A stretch of 64,000 nucleotides of DNA from Gigantopelta aegis (GCF_016097555.1 NC_054703.1:9251474-9315473), one strand, 5' to 3'. Shown: positions 30,725 through 43,255, counted from the stretch's first letter. Numbers and translations are program-made. Notes: generated by a model not told the origin, from the sequence alone.

Positions 30725-30796
30725 CCCCTGCGTGTGCTGTAACCTCACCGTGGTGCAGGGGTGTAACATTCTCTTTGAGAATGGCCAATACAACAC
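30725..30796 (+). ncRNA. HDV-like ribozyme fold, one P2 mismatch
   Basis: As 30051-30122, but the P2 3' strand reads TACAACAC, which gives one A-C mismatch. P1, P3, P4 and GCCAA are unchanged. Confidence 0.6.
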
Positions 30797-31016
30797 AAAA
30801 TTGAAGTTTTTAGTAAAATTCAGTATCTGTAAAATTCTGTGATATTTGTGTTTTTGCACAGTTCTTTACACTGTTTTTGTTTGTCTTGAATTTTTACATT
30901 GATGTTGATCATCACTTTATTTATTTGCATTATCATAGTTTGACACCCAATAGCCGATGTATTTTTCGTGCTGGGGTGTCGTTAAACATTCATTCATTCA
31001 TTCATTCATTCATTCA
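30725..31016 (+). mobile_element. Second LINE-derived element, head to tail with the first
   Basis: CCCCTGCGTG begins directly after the ATTC repeats of the previous element with no spacer, and this copy ends in its own ATTC tail before CAGGTGG, the same 7 bp that precede the first element. The pair may therefore have inserted as one dimer. Confidence 0.85.
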
Positions 31017-32049
31017 TCAGGTGGCAGTATTCGTGACGGGTGACAGTACTCCTGACGGGTGACAGTACTCATAACAGGTGGCAGTACTCGTGACGGGTGA
31101 CAGTACTCGTGACGGGTGACATTACTCATAACAGGTGGCAGTACTCGTGACGGGTGACAGTACTCATAACAGGTGGCAGTACTCGCGACGGGTGACAGTA
31201 CTCATAACAGGTGGCAGTACTCATAACAGGTGGCAGTACTCGTGACGGGTGACAGTACTCATAACAGGTGGCAGTACTCGTGACGGGTGACAGTACTCAT
31301 AACAGGTGACAGTACTCATAACAGGTGACAGTATTCGTGACGGGTGACAGTACTCATAACAGGTGGCAGTACTCATAACAGGTGACAGTACTCGTGACGG
31401 GTGACAGTACTCATAACAGGTGACAGTACTCATAACAGGTGACAGTACTCATAACAGGTGACAGTACTCATAACAGGTGGCAGTACTCGTGACGGGTGGC
31501 AGTACTCGTGACGGGTGACAGTACTCATAACAGGTGACAGTACTCGTAACGGGTGGCAGTACTCATAACAGGTGGCAGTACTCATAACAGGTGTACTCAT
31601 AACAGTACTCGTAACAGGTGACAGTACTCATAACAGGTGGCAGTACTCGTGACGGGTGACAGTACTCATAACAGGTGGCAGTACTCATAACAGGTGGCAG
31701 TACTCATAACAGGTGACAGTACTCATAACAGGTGACAGTACTCATAACAGGTGGCAGTACTCGTGACGGGTGGCAGTACTCGTGACGGGTGACAGTACTC
31801 ATAAATTACTCGTGACGGGTGACAGTACTCTCGGGTAACGGGGTGCGTGAGTGACAGTACTCATAACGTGACAGGGTGGCAGGACACGTGACGTAACAGG
31901 TGACAGTACTCGTAACGGGTGGCAGTACCCGTGACGGGTGGCAGGACACGTGACGGGTGACAGTATCCGTGACGGGTGACAGTACCCGTGACCGGTGGCA
32001 GTACTCGTGGCAAGTGCCACCGGTGAGGCTTAATATGCTCAAACTTCCG

Positions 32050-32255
32050 CGATCACCTGATATCACCACTGTTGTGACAATGATTCATCACAGCTGTACT
32101 TATTCCAGTGTCACTGTTAGTTATGATTTAGTAAACTAGTCTGGATGTGGCAGGGATGAAATCTTCAGTAAAGAATCTCCTCGGGAGTGGCTGTCCTCCT
32201 ACTAATCCGGGTCGTTTAGCGACATACCAAATTCGCACCCGAGTCATTTTTGTTG
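32050..32255. repeat. Second copy of the 28555-28790 segment
   Basis: Shares CACTGTTGTGACAATGATTC and GGATGAAATCTTCAGTAAAG-like motifs with the first copy and is followed, as there, by SINE family 1 material a short distance away. Confidence 0.55.
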
Positions 32256-32271
32256 TGATGAGAACACAAAG

Positions 32272-32455
32272 GTCAACAAAGGTCGTGGTATGTACTATCC
32301 TGTCTGTGGGATGGTGCATATAAAAGATCCCTTGCTGCTAATCGAAATGAGTAGCTAATAAAGTGGTGTGTGTGATCCTTAACCATATGTCTGACGCCAT
32401 ATAACCGTAAATAAAATGTGCTGAGTGCGTCGTTAAATAAAACATTTCCTTCCTG
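32272..32455 (+). mobile_element. SINE family 1, 5'-truncated
   Basis: From CAACAAAGGTCGTGGTATGT to the tail GAGTGCGTCGTTAAATAAAA. The 3' half is well preserved. Confidence 0.85.
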
Positions 32456-33144
32456 TTTATTTAATATATACATACAAGTTTGCTAAATATTCACATAAGT
32501 AAACGTACATGTACAATGCATGGCCTTAGATACAAACAAATAAAATTAGGTTCTGGCAATAGTATTAACGTTCCTTTTACGGGGACGCGTGCCCCCCAAA
32601 TGTTTTAAGTGCCCTCAAAATGTTCAAGTGCCCTTTTCGCTTGTATAAAAATTGATGTGCATGTAAGCATTTTTAGCTGCATGAAGTTGTGTGTCTGTGT
32701 TACTGATTCTCAATGTTGCGTGATCAAAGTTGCATAATGATAGCCTAATAGTTTTCGCTTTGAAATTGTATAAATCTTCAAAATTACTAATGTACAACAG
32801 GCCCGTAGCCAGGAGTTTGGGGGGAGGAGGCGTTTAGGCTTATGGTGAGGCACAAAGCGCTCGAGTTATTTAAAGGGGTCCTGGGGCATACTGAAAAAGA
32901 AACCTAGCGGTGTGTGGGGGTGGGGTTGGGGTGGGGGGGGTGGGGTCGACTGATCCACATTGGCTACGGGCCTGAACAATAGGCTATGCCATTTTATGTA
33001 TATCTGCCCTACCTAGACCGAGCCGTCCCTAGAATAGTGCCCTTTAAAGGTATAATGTACAAATGCCCCTTTGTATCGTGTTTTTTGTTGTTGTTTGTTT
33101 GTTTTTGTTGTTGTTGGGGGGTTTTTGCGGGGTGGAGGAAGGAA
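32456..33144. other. No gene seen
   Basis: AT-rich, with a G-rich tract near 32920-32945. No recognisable element or frame. Confidence 0.5.
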
Positions 33145-33412
33145 GGAAGAGCATGTTTTATTTAACGACACACTCAGTGCATTTTATTTACGGCTATATG
33201 GCGTCGGAAATATGGTTAAGGATCACGCATATATTAAGAGAGGAAAGCCGCTGTCGCCACTTCATCCATGGGCTACTCTTTTCGATTAGCAGCAAGGGGT
33301 CTTTTATATGAACCATCCTACAGACAGGATAGCACATACCAAGGCCTTTGTTACACCAGTTGTGGAGCACTGGCTGGAATGAGAAATAGCCCAACGGGCC
33401 CACCGACGGGAA
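33145..33412 (-). mobile_element. SINE family 1, head lost
   Basis: Tail at the left (GTTTTATTTAACGACACACT), core in the middle, ending at the right in CACCGACGGGAATCGA where the B box starts. The tRNA-like A-box part is replaced by unrelated sequence. Confidence 0.85.
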
Positions 33413-33612
33413 TCGAAGGAGAAAGAAAATAAACGTTTTTAAACGTTCAATATTTGTATAACTCTCTGTCGCCACACTGACAAACATTTCTAAAAAAGTG
33501 ACAAGTAGTATTGTGTGCTTACATTCCCATAGCGTTAACAGTATATACAAAGTATAGCAGGCATAGGGTTTGGATGGGTTTGGCGGAGACGTCGATCGTT
33601 CCTGTGACCCGT
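33222..33612. repeat. About 390-bp duplicate of 40558-40962
   Basis: Nearly identical to 40558-40962, running beyond the SINE into about 190 bp of non-SINE sequence (AAATAAACGTTTTTAAACG through GAGACGTCGATCGTTC). The only clear difference in length is one extra GTTTGGATGG unit in the second copy. Confidence 0.85.
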
Positions 33613-34518
<906 letters not shown>

Positions 34519-34749
34519 AATGCGAAATATAAGGACATACAAGAATCAGATAAGAAACAAATAACACATTGCCAGGAAAGGCAGTCAGATTCAAATATAA
34601 ACACGCACGCACACACAGACACACATACACATCCACACACCTACACACACACATATATATACACACACACACACACACTCATGGAATTGTAAACATTCTC
34701 ATGCCAACCTACACCCACATACGTAGGAATGGACACACGTGATACCGTA

Positions 34750-35480
34750 TTGACTAGCCGACAAACTCGTGTGAGCAGATGAATTAGTTGATAGTACTGG
34801 ACTCATGATACCAGATAAATTAGTTGATAGTACTGGACTCATGATACCAGATGGACTAGCTGACAATACTGAACACTTGATACCAAAGACTAGCTGAAAA
34901 TATTTGACTCGTGATACCAGATGGAATAGCTGACAATACTGAACACTTGATACCAAAGACTAGGTGACAATACTAAACTCGTGATTCCAGATGGAATAGC
35001 TGACAATACTGAACTCGGATACCAGATGAATTACCTGACAATACTGAACTCGTGATGTCAGATGAATTAGCTGACAATACTGAACTCGTGATATCAGATG
35101 AATTAGATGACAACACTGGACTCGTGATACCAGGTGGACTAGCTGACAATGCTGAACTCGTGATACCAGGTGGACTAGCTGACAATACTGAACTCGTGAT
35201 ACCAGATGAATTAGCTGACAATACTGGACTCGTGATACCAGATGAATTAGCTGACAATACCGGACTCGTGATATCAGATAGACTAGCTGACAATACTGAA
35301 CTCGTGATACCAGGTGGACTAGCTGACAATACTGAACTCGTGATAATACATGGACTAGCTGGCAATACTGAATTCGTCATACCAAATACTAGGTGGCAAT
35401 ACTGAACTTTTGATACCATATAAACGAGCTGATGACACTGCAAATTACAGACACAGAATGTACGTGCTGTACATACTGAA
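34750..35480. repeat. 36-bp minisatellite on the 3' side of GPCR 2
   Basis: About 20 units of 36 bp. In reverse complement each carries GTATTGTCAGCTA, then TCATCTGGTATCACGAG, matching the array at 7577-8602 unit for unit. Degenerate units reach up to the GPCR 2 stop near 35704. It is open in two frames as 12-residue repeats, but there is no sign of a protein. Confidence 0.9.
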
Positions 35481-35703
35481 CTGCTGATAACTGATGATTA
35501 ACTGACAATACTAAAGTGGTTTAAAGGAAATTTTAGATGCACTATACTGGTTGCACTATATTAGGATACTGAACTCTTACCATATGGATCAGCTGACAAT
35601 GCCACCCTGAGCCTAACTAAACAAATACTACACTAACATCCGTATTGCAAACAACAAACCATGATGTTCAGCTCGTCACACCAGCTCGGCTAGCATTCAT
35701 TCC

Positions 35704-36866
35704 TCATTTGCGGACACCAGATGTAATAGACTCCAGTGATACACCAGTCGTACCGAATCCAGAACCGCTACTGTCAGGAGTATTTATTACTGCAGCTCGA
35801 TTCAGTCGACTTGCATGTTTCTGTTTCGAAGTATAACAACTCAGTCGGTTTCTAATGATCTGTCGATAGTTTGATGAACTTCCAATCAGGATGTAAAAGT
35901 TCTGTGCAAAATTAAACATGTATATTATGTAACAGACTGCCCATATATTACCAAGTAATGTCAGATCTTTGAAATCGTTGTCAAATAGTCTTATTGAAAC
36001 TACAACGCACCTTAACAATGTCTGTGGTATCATGGTGACGAACGCCAGTACAGACACTAACACCAGAGGGCGCGTTGAACTGTCTTGCTGGTGACTAGCT
36101 GAATTAGCCGTTGACCTAATAAAAGTATTTCGGAAGTTGCGGCTTCGTTGGATTTGAATAATGATAAATATGTTCAGCACAAGGATAACCAAGCACGGTA
36201 GAGTGGAAGAAAATAGCAATTGAATGAACATGAAATAATACTTAATGTCTTCTGACGGGAAACATTGACCTCTTACCAATTCTATGTGAAAAGGAAAGGG
36301 TAGGCTTAATACAACAGACAGACCAACCAAACTAGAACAGAAGACAATAGCTTTCATCCGGGTACAAAATATGTCTCGCTTTAATGGAAAACAGACGCAT
36401 ACGTATCTATCTACTGTAAGTCCAACCACCAACCACAACGACACAATCCTAAAGCTGAAAGGTAGCATACACAGGGTTTTCTTTATTTCTACAAATTGCC
36501 CTAGAATGTATATCTTTTCACTTTCATAGATTAGCGTTGTGATTAGAAAACAACTGTCGGAAACGGCCAAACATTTCAAGTAGACTGAATAAGATAAGGA
36601 ATTCAATTTCTTGTCTCCCATCATAATGAACACTAGGATGTTCCCTATGGTTCCTATCACAGTAATGCACAACACGATGCCCCAGAAAATGTGTTTGTAT
36701 TTGTCAAAATCCGACCATAGTTTAAAAAAAATTATGTATTATTGGATTTTAGTTCTTGTCCATGGCCAGAATAGTTTCGATCAGTAAAGTTGTCTCGATC
36801 CGTAGACGTCTGTATAAAGCTAGATGCTTGATTCACTGGGAACAGTGGTTGAGCTGTGGTGGACAT
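35704..36866 (-). pseudogene. Second class A GPCR, frame broken after the N-terminus
   Basis: Paralog of 6434-7618. The main frame (from about 36725 to 35704) carries TM1 with TIGNILVFIMM, LAVSD in TM2, a Cys before TM3, DRYVCVCFPLK, the CFPSED extracellular Cys, a TM6 ending FVTMIPQ, TM7 NFAQNFYILIGSSSNYR, and a cytoplasmic tail. The matching N-terminus (ATG at 36866, MSTTAQPLFPVNQASSFIQT with glycosylation sites) is in another frame and stops at TAA 36732, next to an A8 run (36724-36731). An AG acceptor just upstream (36897) is in the same place as in GPCR 1. A homopolymer error in the assembly would give the same picture, so the gene may be functional. Confidence 0.8.
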
Positions 36867-36949
36867 CTTCTTTACTTGTCGTTTTGGAGTTATATCCTGC
36901 AAAGAAATCAATATCATTATCATGGACATTTTTTATAGATTTTTGAAGA

Positions 36950-37080
36950 TTGTTTTGTTTTTTTGTTTTTTTTTCTTCTTTTTTTTTTGTTATTATTTTT
37001 TATTATTATTATTATTATTCTTGGTGGTGTTGGTCTTGTTGTTGTTGTGCTTGTTCTTCTTCTTGTTATGGGTGTCGTTG
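36950..37080. repeat. T-rich and trinucleotide low-complexity tract
   Basis: Poly-T, then ATT and GTT/CTT-type repeats upstream of GPCR 2. Frames across it are artefacts. Confidence 0.85.
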
Positions 37081-37496
37081 TTGTTATTGATGATGTTTCC
37101 AATACTTGATGGACCTAAACTTATAACCAAATTAATTTGCATCTTTAAGAAAAAAATACTTGTTATCTGAAGTATTGTTGCCAACATTTCAGTGAGGTTT
37201 TGTCAGCATTTTAATGTGAGAATAGCCAACAGCACGTTTAGAAGTTTTGGTAAATTTGCTGTAAATAAAATTCTGTGACGAATTGTATTTGACATCATTA
37301 GTCAGTATACGTAACAGGAGTTGCTCAATACAAAGTTAAACGTGTGACTGTCGCGTCGTTAAATGTTGCTTTATTTTTCAGCGAAATTAGGAAAAGTTTG
37401 ACACCCGCATTTGAGCACATTTGGCATTGCTGTTGAAAGCGGTACAACATTCGACGCATGCTTCTATGTGATGACCGTGGGTCTCTGGAATAGAAT

Positions 37497-37865
37497 GAAA
37501 GAAAGAACTTGCTTTGGACTTAAACGACGCACTCAACACATTTTTGCACGGTTATATGACGTTAGACATATGGTTATTTGCCAACATAGATTCAGAGAGG
37601 ATACCCGCTGTCAGCATTTCAATGCATACTTCTTTCCGATTAGCAGCAAGGGATTTTTTATTTGCGCTTAAATAAAGGCAAAATGTGACTTAAAATTTTG
37701 TTTAACCAGTTTTGAGACATCATTGGTCGGTGCAGGTGGTTTACAAATACCCAATGAGCCTGACGGTCACATCAATCAGGGTTTGGGGTCGGTATCTGGA
37801 GTATAAATCGCATGTCAGTCGACGGTATCCGAACACATTTACCTACCAGATGTAGAAGCGGTACC
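37497..37865 (-). mobile_element. SINE family 2, decayed
   Basis: Tail at the left (AAACGACGCACTCAACACAT). A middle with GCAAGGGATTTTTTATTTGC and GGTCGGTGCAGGTGGTTTAC follows. The worn tRNA-like head at the right includes a B-box-like GTATCCGAACAC on the given strand. Confidence 0.75.
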
Positions 37866-37930
37866 AACATCGACGCATGCATCTGAGTGACCGTAGATCT
37901 CTGAAATAGTGATATAGATCCATTCATGAC

Positions 37931-38300
37931 TTAAAACATGTTTAACGTTGTGGAAGCTCTGAATATGCGCGTGGTTTGTCTCTGCAACCTATGGTCCAAC
38001 AAACCCCGTTCCTGCACAATAGGGAGCAAGTCAGGCAATCGTGCAAGGCAGTTTAGTACCTCAGTATTGTTCCTGTAAAAAAGTTCAGTTGTTAGTCTGT
38101 CTGAATGCTGGCGTAGCTTGTCCTGTTGAAACACAATGCTTGGATTGTGCTGCATAAACGGAATGACAACTGATGCGATGATGTTGTCACTGTAATGCTG
38201 AGTATTCGGTTTGTGTTGTTCAATATAATGACTTCCTGCACATACCAAGACGCTCCTACAATCCCACTGGTCAGGTTACTGACAATTTTCAGATGTCCAT
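37931..38300 (-). pseudogene. Tc1/mariner transposase, C-terminal fragment
   Basis: The minus-strand frame contains VFQQDKLRQHSDRLTTELF and LARLPDLLPI, which align with the QDNARPHTA and SPDLNPIEH motifs of Tc1 transposases but with catalytic-site changes. About 105 residues, no TIR found. Unlike the copy at 3221-5043, it belongs to a different, more diverged lineage. Confidence 0.6.
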
Positions 38301-38887
38301 GTATAGACCCCCAAGCACTATTTCACGATGGGTCACACATTTCATTTTGTATTGAAAATCGCATGTTACTTATACAGACATATGACGCCTCAATTAAATA
38401 AAGTGTCCGATTTTATTTTGTAAGACAAAGTTTTCTTTTATTGAAGAACATTTACCAAATTGCAAAAATTTTTGCTAAGTATATATTCTTTCATCGTCTT
38501 CATGTTCAGGTGATCATCAAACTACGTAATTGGCGGCACCATCTATCCTAGTCATGTTTCTGTTATCTAAGACTCATGTGGTTATGTTGGATGTAATGAT
38601 CTGGCTTTGCAGTCTTTATTTCATGAATGTTCACACAGCTGACACGACGAACATTCAACATTCCGTTGGCGATCGTGCGTCATGTATTTAGTGCAACTTG
38701 TTTTCTCTGAATTATTTCATCTCATTAATAATTTATCGTATACAAAAGACATGCATTATTAAATTGTATTTGTGTTAAAAACATTTTTTTTCCTCTTTTT
38801 TTCTGTTTTTTATCATGTGCGTTTTCTTGTATTTCTTTAATTTTCTGGATAATTTGGCGCTTGTTGCAGAAAAGAAACGTAAAGTTA

Positions 38888-39801
38888 TATCCTAACTGGA
38901 CGCGTGCGACGCGAGCGGCACGAGCGCCTCGATGATATTTATATCCTAACCAGACGCGACCATAACGACAGCCTTCTTTTTAAAATTGTTATCAACAGTT
39001 GAAACCGCCAAGTAAACTCGTATCCTAACCGTCCGCCAGCGATTATTTTAGAAATCATTGACTTCAAGTTCTGGATCATAACCGCACGCGTACGGCGCGA
39101 CATATAGATATGTCGCGTCCAATCTAATTAAAATTAGCTCCACTATTACATGTGGATCTAAAGACAGCCAGTTGGAGCTCATGTCCACCAATCAAAACCT
39201 TACTTGCAGAGTCCTGCCAGTGATTTAAAACTAACAACACTGCGTAGTCCCCAATGTCCAGGTAACATTTCGTCTGTAAATAATAATTCAAATATTGACC
39301 AATCACACTTCGCCTTTTATAACGTTATTTGGGAGCATACAAATTCTAAAAATATCGGGCGAGTCTATTTTAGTGGCCGCAGTACAGCGAACCATACCAA
39401 TACGTACGGGGTGGGTTATCAGTCTTCAATTTTACATTAAAAATATTTATTTATTTATAAAATTAAAAAAAAACTAAATCAGTCTTCAGTTTTACATTAA
39501 AAATTATTTATTTTATAAAATAAAACATGTTTTAAGGCATTTGTAATTCACACGAAACATGTATACCCTCAGGATGATTCGGAATGTTTTCAAATTATTT
39601 TTAAATCACTGGCAGGATTCTGCAAGTAAGGTTTTGATTGGTGAACATGAGCTCCAACTGGCTGTCTTTAGATCCACATGTAATAGTGGAGCTAATTGTA
39701 ATTAGATTGTGTCGCGTCATACGCGTGCGGTTAGAATGCGGCAATTGAAATCAATGATTTCTAAATTAATAGCTCGCGTCGCTAGCGGCTGGTTAGGATA
39801 C
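38888..39801. mobile_element. Long inverted-repeat element, non-coding
   Basis: The left arm starts TATCCTAACTGGACGCGTGC and the right arm ends GGCTGGTTAGGATA. Internally, CCACTATTACATGTGGATCT (39141 onward) is mirrored near 39670-39690, and GGACTCTGCAAGTAAGGTTTTG-type sequence faces it at 39200 and 39620. The centre is AT-rich and has a duplicated AGTCTTCA(A/G)TTTTACATTA. No transposase. The superfamily is unknown to me. Confidence 0.6.
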
Positions 39802-39827
39802 AGGTTAAAAGTTGTTTGATTAGTTAA

Positions 39828-40186
39828 AGGGACATCCCTGAGTTTTCTGTCATTGTTAAGATGTTACCGGCTAATAGAGACTTTTTAACGATTGCAATGA
39901 CATATCAAATATATGTTGCTGCATAAAAAGTAGTGGCTGTATATAAACGTGTTTCTGATCATTCTAATATTTGTATTAGGTTAAATTTCATTTTATTCCT
40001 TAAACATGTTTTTAAAGACAAAATCAAGTTTCGGCTTCTTACAGATATTAAGACGATCAGAAACGCATTGAATATACATAGACTGATATTCTAAACAAGA
40101 AAATATATTTAATATGTGAGTTTAATCGAATAAATATTTTATTAGTAGGAAACATCTTACAATACAGCAAACTCAGGAATGTCCCT
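39828..40186. mobile_element. Foldback MITE
   Basis: 359 bp between TTAA at 39824-39827 and 40187-40190, ends AGGGACATCCCTGAG and CTCAGGAATGTCCCT. The CGTACG centre seen in other copies is deleted. Confidence 0.85.
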
Positions 40187-40199
40187 TTAATATATGTTT

Positions 40200-40425
40200 G
40201 TCTCTAGTGTCGCGCGACAAAAAGTAGAAATGTTTCCTATCGGTTTGGGTCGCGCGTTCGACTACAGCAATCTGCCGCGCCGTACGCGTGCGGTTAGGAT
40301 GCCGCAGTTGAAATTAATGGTTTCTAAAAAAAAACCGCGTCCGGTAAAGCTGTATCCTAACCGGCTGCGAGCGACGCAAGGGACGCGAGCGATGATTTTA
40401 GAAATCATTGCTTTGAATTGCTAAA
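40200..40425. repeat. Pieces related to the 38888-39801 element
   Basis: Contains CGTGCGGTTAGGATGCCGCA and CTGTATCCTAACCGGCTGCG in opposite orientation, plus TGATTTTAGAAATCATTG as at 39040. Probably a shorter relative of the inverted-repeat element. Confidence 0.5.
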
Positions 40426-40557
40426 ATGAACAAAACTAAAATGTCGAATGAGTTCACCGAGGTGGTTCGATTCCAGTACCTTTGTACGCACGAAAACAAA
40501 AGCATACGAGGAAGTAAAAGGAAGGAAGGAAATGTTTTATTTAACATTTTGTTTGTT

Positions 40558-40962
40558 AAGCATCACGCATATATTAAGAGAGGAAAGCCGCTGTCGCCAC
40601 TTCATCCATGGGCTACTCTTTTCGATTAGCAGCAAGGGGTCTTTTATATGAACCATCCTACAGACAGGATAGCACATACCAAGGCCTTTGTTACACCAGT
40701 TGTGGAGCACTGGCTGGAATGAGAAATAGCCCAACGGGACCACCGACGGGAATCGAAAGAGAAAGAAAATAAACGTTTTTAAACGTTCAATATTTGTATA
40801 ACTCTCTGTCGCCACACTGACAAACATTTCTAAAAAAGTGACAAGTAGTATTGTGTGCTTACATTCCCATAGCGTTAACAGTATATACAAAGTATAGCAG
40901 GCATAGGGTTTGGATGGGTTTGGATGGGTTTGGCGGAGACGTCGATCGTTCTTGTGACCCGT
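40558..40962. repeat. Second copy of the 390-bp duplication, with SINE family 1 core
   Basis: See 33222-33612. It ends at GTGACCCGTG, where a separate SINE (40963-41246) begins. The SINE core inside is on the minus strand and shares the same head loss as its twin. Confidence 0.85.
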
Positions 40963-41246
40963 GTTTACAGTTATATAGCGTCAGACATATGGATAAGCAC
41001 CACACAGATATTGAGAGAGGAAACCTGCCGTCGCCACTTCATAGGCTACTCTTTTTGATTAGCAGCAAGGGATCTTTTATATGCACCATCCCACAGACAA
41101 GATAGTACATACCACGGCCTTTGTTACACCAGTTGTGGAGCACTGGCTGGAACGAGAAATAGCGCAATGGGTCCACCCACGGGGATTGATCCTAGGTCGA
41201 CCGCGCATCAAGCGTATGCTTTACCATTGGGCTACGTGCCGCCCCA
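40963..41246 (-). mobile_element. SINE family 1, with tRNA-like head
   Basis: The head at the right reads, on the minus strand, GTAGCCCAATGGTAAAGCAT, then a B-box-like GGATCAATCC. Core and part of the tail are present; the last tail bases are missing on the left. Confidence 0.85.
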
Positions 41247-41520
41247 AAGTAAAAGGACGTTTTAGTTTCTACAAACATTGAGGCGATATTCTATGCAATA
41301 AAATGTTAGGTATTTAACGTAGTATTTTGGTTGTGTATCTGACAACGGCAGCAATCTGAGGACAAATCCTTTAACACGTGAAAATCGTACACGCACCAAT
41401 CAATATCTGCTTACATATATTCGTCAAAACACAACTGTTTAAAATAGGATACCATTAGTTCTTTTTTCATATTGACCGTTCTTACTTTACCTTATATTTA
41501 GCGAAACAAAATTATATAAA

Positions 41521-42095
41521 TGTGACGGAACATGCTCTTAAATTTGTTTTCGCCTGTGGCGATATTAATTGTTTTAGAGGGTCGTGTGCAGTTCTAATAT
41601 GCACTTAAGCCCAGATGGGCACTTTGTTACGTAATACCTCTGCGCGACGGTGGTCGTGCTGTTTTCAATACACACCCAGACCGAGTGCGGAGGACATGTG
41701 GCCAGTAGTTACGTAATACCTCTGCGAGTGCGGTTTTTACGACCGTGATTTTGGCGACTAGGCGACAGTGAGTCTGGCCATCTAAGAGAAAATTTCCGTC
41801 TTGGTCGCTGTGGAAATATCACTTGTAGGTATTCGGTGCCGCGATGTACCCCCAGGCGATATTCGGTTTTGTAATAAATAGCTAGGATTTAGATTTATCG
41901 GGGAGAAACATATTGGAAGGCTTCCAGGGAACGCGTCCGTTTGGACTTGGTAAATATTATTTCTGCTCTGTTGTATAACCTTGATGTGATTGATGTGACT
42001 TTAAATATTTTAATACTGTATTATACCAATATTATTTAGATGGTGCTGCCGGTAATCTGACGCAGTAAATTGTAGGCTCACTGTTCTAATATATA
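41521..42095 (+). mobile_element. LTR fossil, partial
   Basis: Homologous to the first half of the LTR at 50234-51543, starting TGTGACGGAACATGCTCTT and ending after the shared TAAATTGTAGGCT segment. A TTGTAATAAA stretch lies inside. No internal retroelement genes are attached. Clearly diverged from the other copy, so it is old. Confidence 0.55.
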
Positions 42096-42419
42096 TAAAG
42101 CTTAACCAGTCATATTTGTATTTCTTAAGTGCAGAAGTCATTACCGAAGCCGATTTACATGTACAGATATTATTAATATGCATTGTCCACTTGACATTTG
42201 CTGAAAGGTTAAACCTAAATGTTTATGAGTTGTGTAACAACGCTAGCTTTAGTTGGATTGAACGATACAAGTACTTTTTTGTACCATTCCTGAAGCTTTA
42301 ACAAGTTTGATTTAAGGTTGTTTTCAATAAATGAGATGTCATTAGATGAAGATGTGATGTTGGTATAGTAAGCAAATAGTCTTGTTACTCAGTTTAGGTT
42401 ATTCGCAATATCATCAATA

Positions 42420-42890
42420 TATAAAATAATAATAATAGCAATATCATCAATATATAAAATAATAATAATAATAATAACAACAATAACAATAATAATAACA
42501 ACAATAACAATAAGAATACCAATAATAATAACAACAATAAGAATACCAATAAGAATAATAATAATAATAATAATAACAATAACAATAATAATAATAATAA
42601 CAATAATAGTAATAATAACTATAATAATAATGATAATGATAATAACAATAAAAATAATAACAACAATAATAATAACAACACTAATAATAGTAATAATAAT
42701 AACAACAATAATAATAATAATAAAAACAATAATAATAATAATAGTAATAACAGTAATAATAATAATGATAATGATAACAATAATAATAATAACAACAATA
42801 ACAACAATAATAATAATAATAATAATAATAACAACAATAACAACAATAATAATAATAATAATAACAACAATAATAATAATAATGGTCCTA
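42420..42890. repeat. (AAT/AAC)n trinucleotide tract
   Basis: About 470 bp of AAT, AAC and variants. Long poly-Leu and poly-Ile frames across it are artefacts. Confidence 0.95.
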
Positions 42891-43255
42891 ATACTTTCTT
42901 AATCCAATTTTATGCCACAATTTTCGAGTTTATGGATTAATCGTCTATGCCGCACTCTATGAAATGCCTTTGACATATCACAGGACACAATACAAACGTG
43001 TTCCTTTCTGTTCATAGATTCGCACATGTTGGACTGAAAAACAGTACTGTGGTTAGGGCGATATGCGCACTGATATTTGAAAAGAACGTCATTGTAAATA
43101 ATCCAATTATATACTTTTCCAATGCAACTAGTAACGACATCGGCCTATAGTTAGTACAATAACATGTGTCACCTTTTTTGAAGAGAGGTTTAATATGAGC
43201 TATTTTCCATCGGTTAGGGAATTTTGATGTACGTAAAGATGTGTTAAAAGGCAAC
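42890..43255 (-). pseudogene. LINE reverse transcriptase fragment, different family
   Basis: The minus-strand translation shows SKFPNRWKIAHIKPLFKKGD and NYRPMSLL, then in another frame PNHSTVFQSN and CDMSKAFHRVRHRRLIHKL (RT motif A region). This is not the I-group family above; it is closer in look to jockey/CR1-type RTs. Both ends are truncated and the frame shifts in between. The trinucleotide tract abuts its 3' side. Confidence 0.75.

Larger units (their letters stand above)
29785..32015. repeat. 19-bp minisatellite, interrupted
   Basis: Units of 19 bp alternate between two types, GACGGGTGACAGTACTCGT and AACAGGTGGCAGTACTCAT. Array segments are 29785-30050 and 31017-32015. The gap is two LINE-derived elements and a MITE. 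The right end is more degenerate. Long frames through the array reflect the repeat and not a protein. Confidence 0.9.

Noticed and set aside
31221-32069. Repetitive HEYCHPSRVLSPV-type open frames
   Set aside because: Frames through the 19-bp minisatellite. 19 is not a multiple of 3, and the frames break and restart with array variants.
34973-35443. 12-residue repeat protein (GITSSVLSANSS type)
   Set aside because: 36 is a multiple of 3, so any frame of this minisatellite stays open, and both strands are open. The position downstream of GPCR 2 explains it better as a 3' flank repeat.
42394-42902. Poly-Leu and poly-Ile open frames
   Set aside because: Translations of the AAT/AAC trinucleotide tract.
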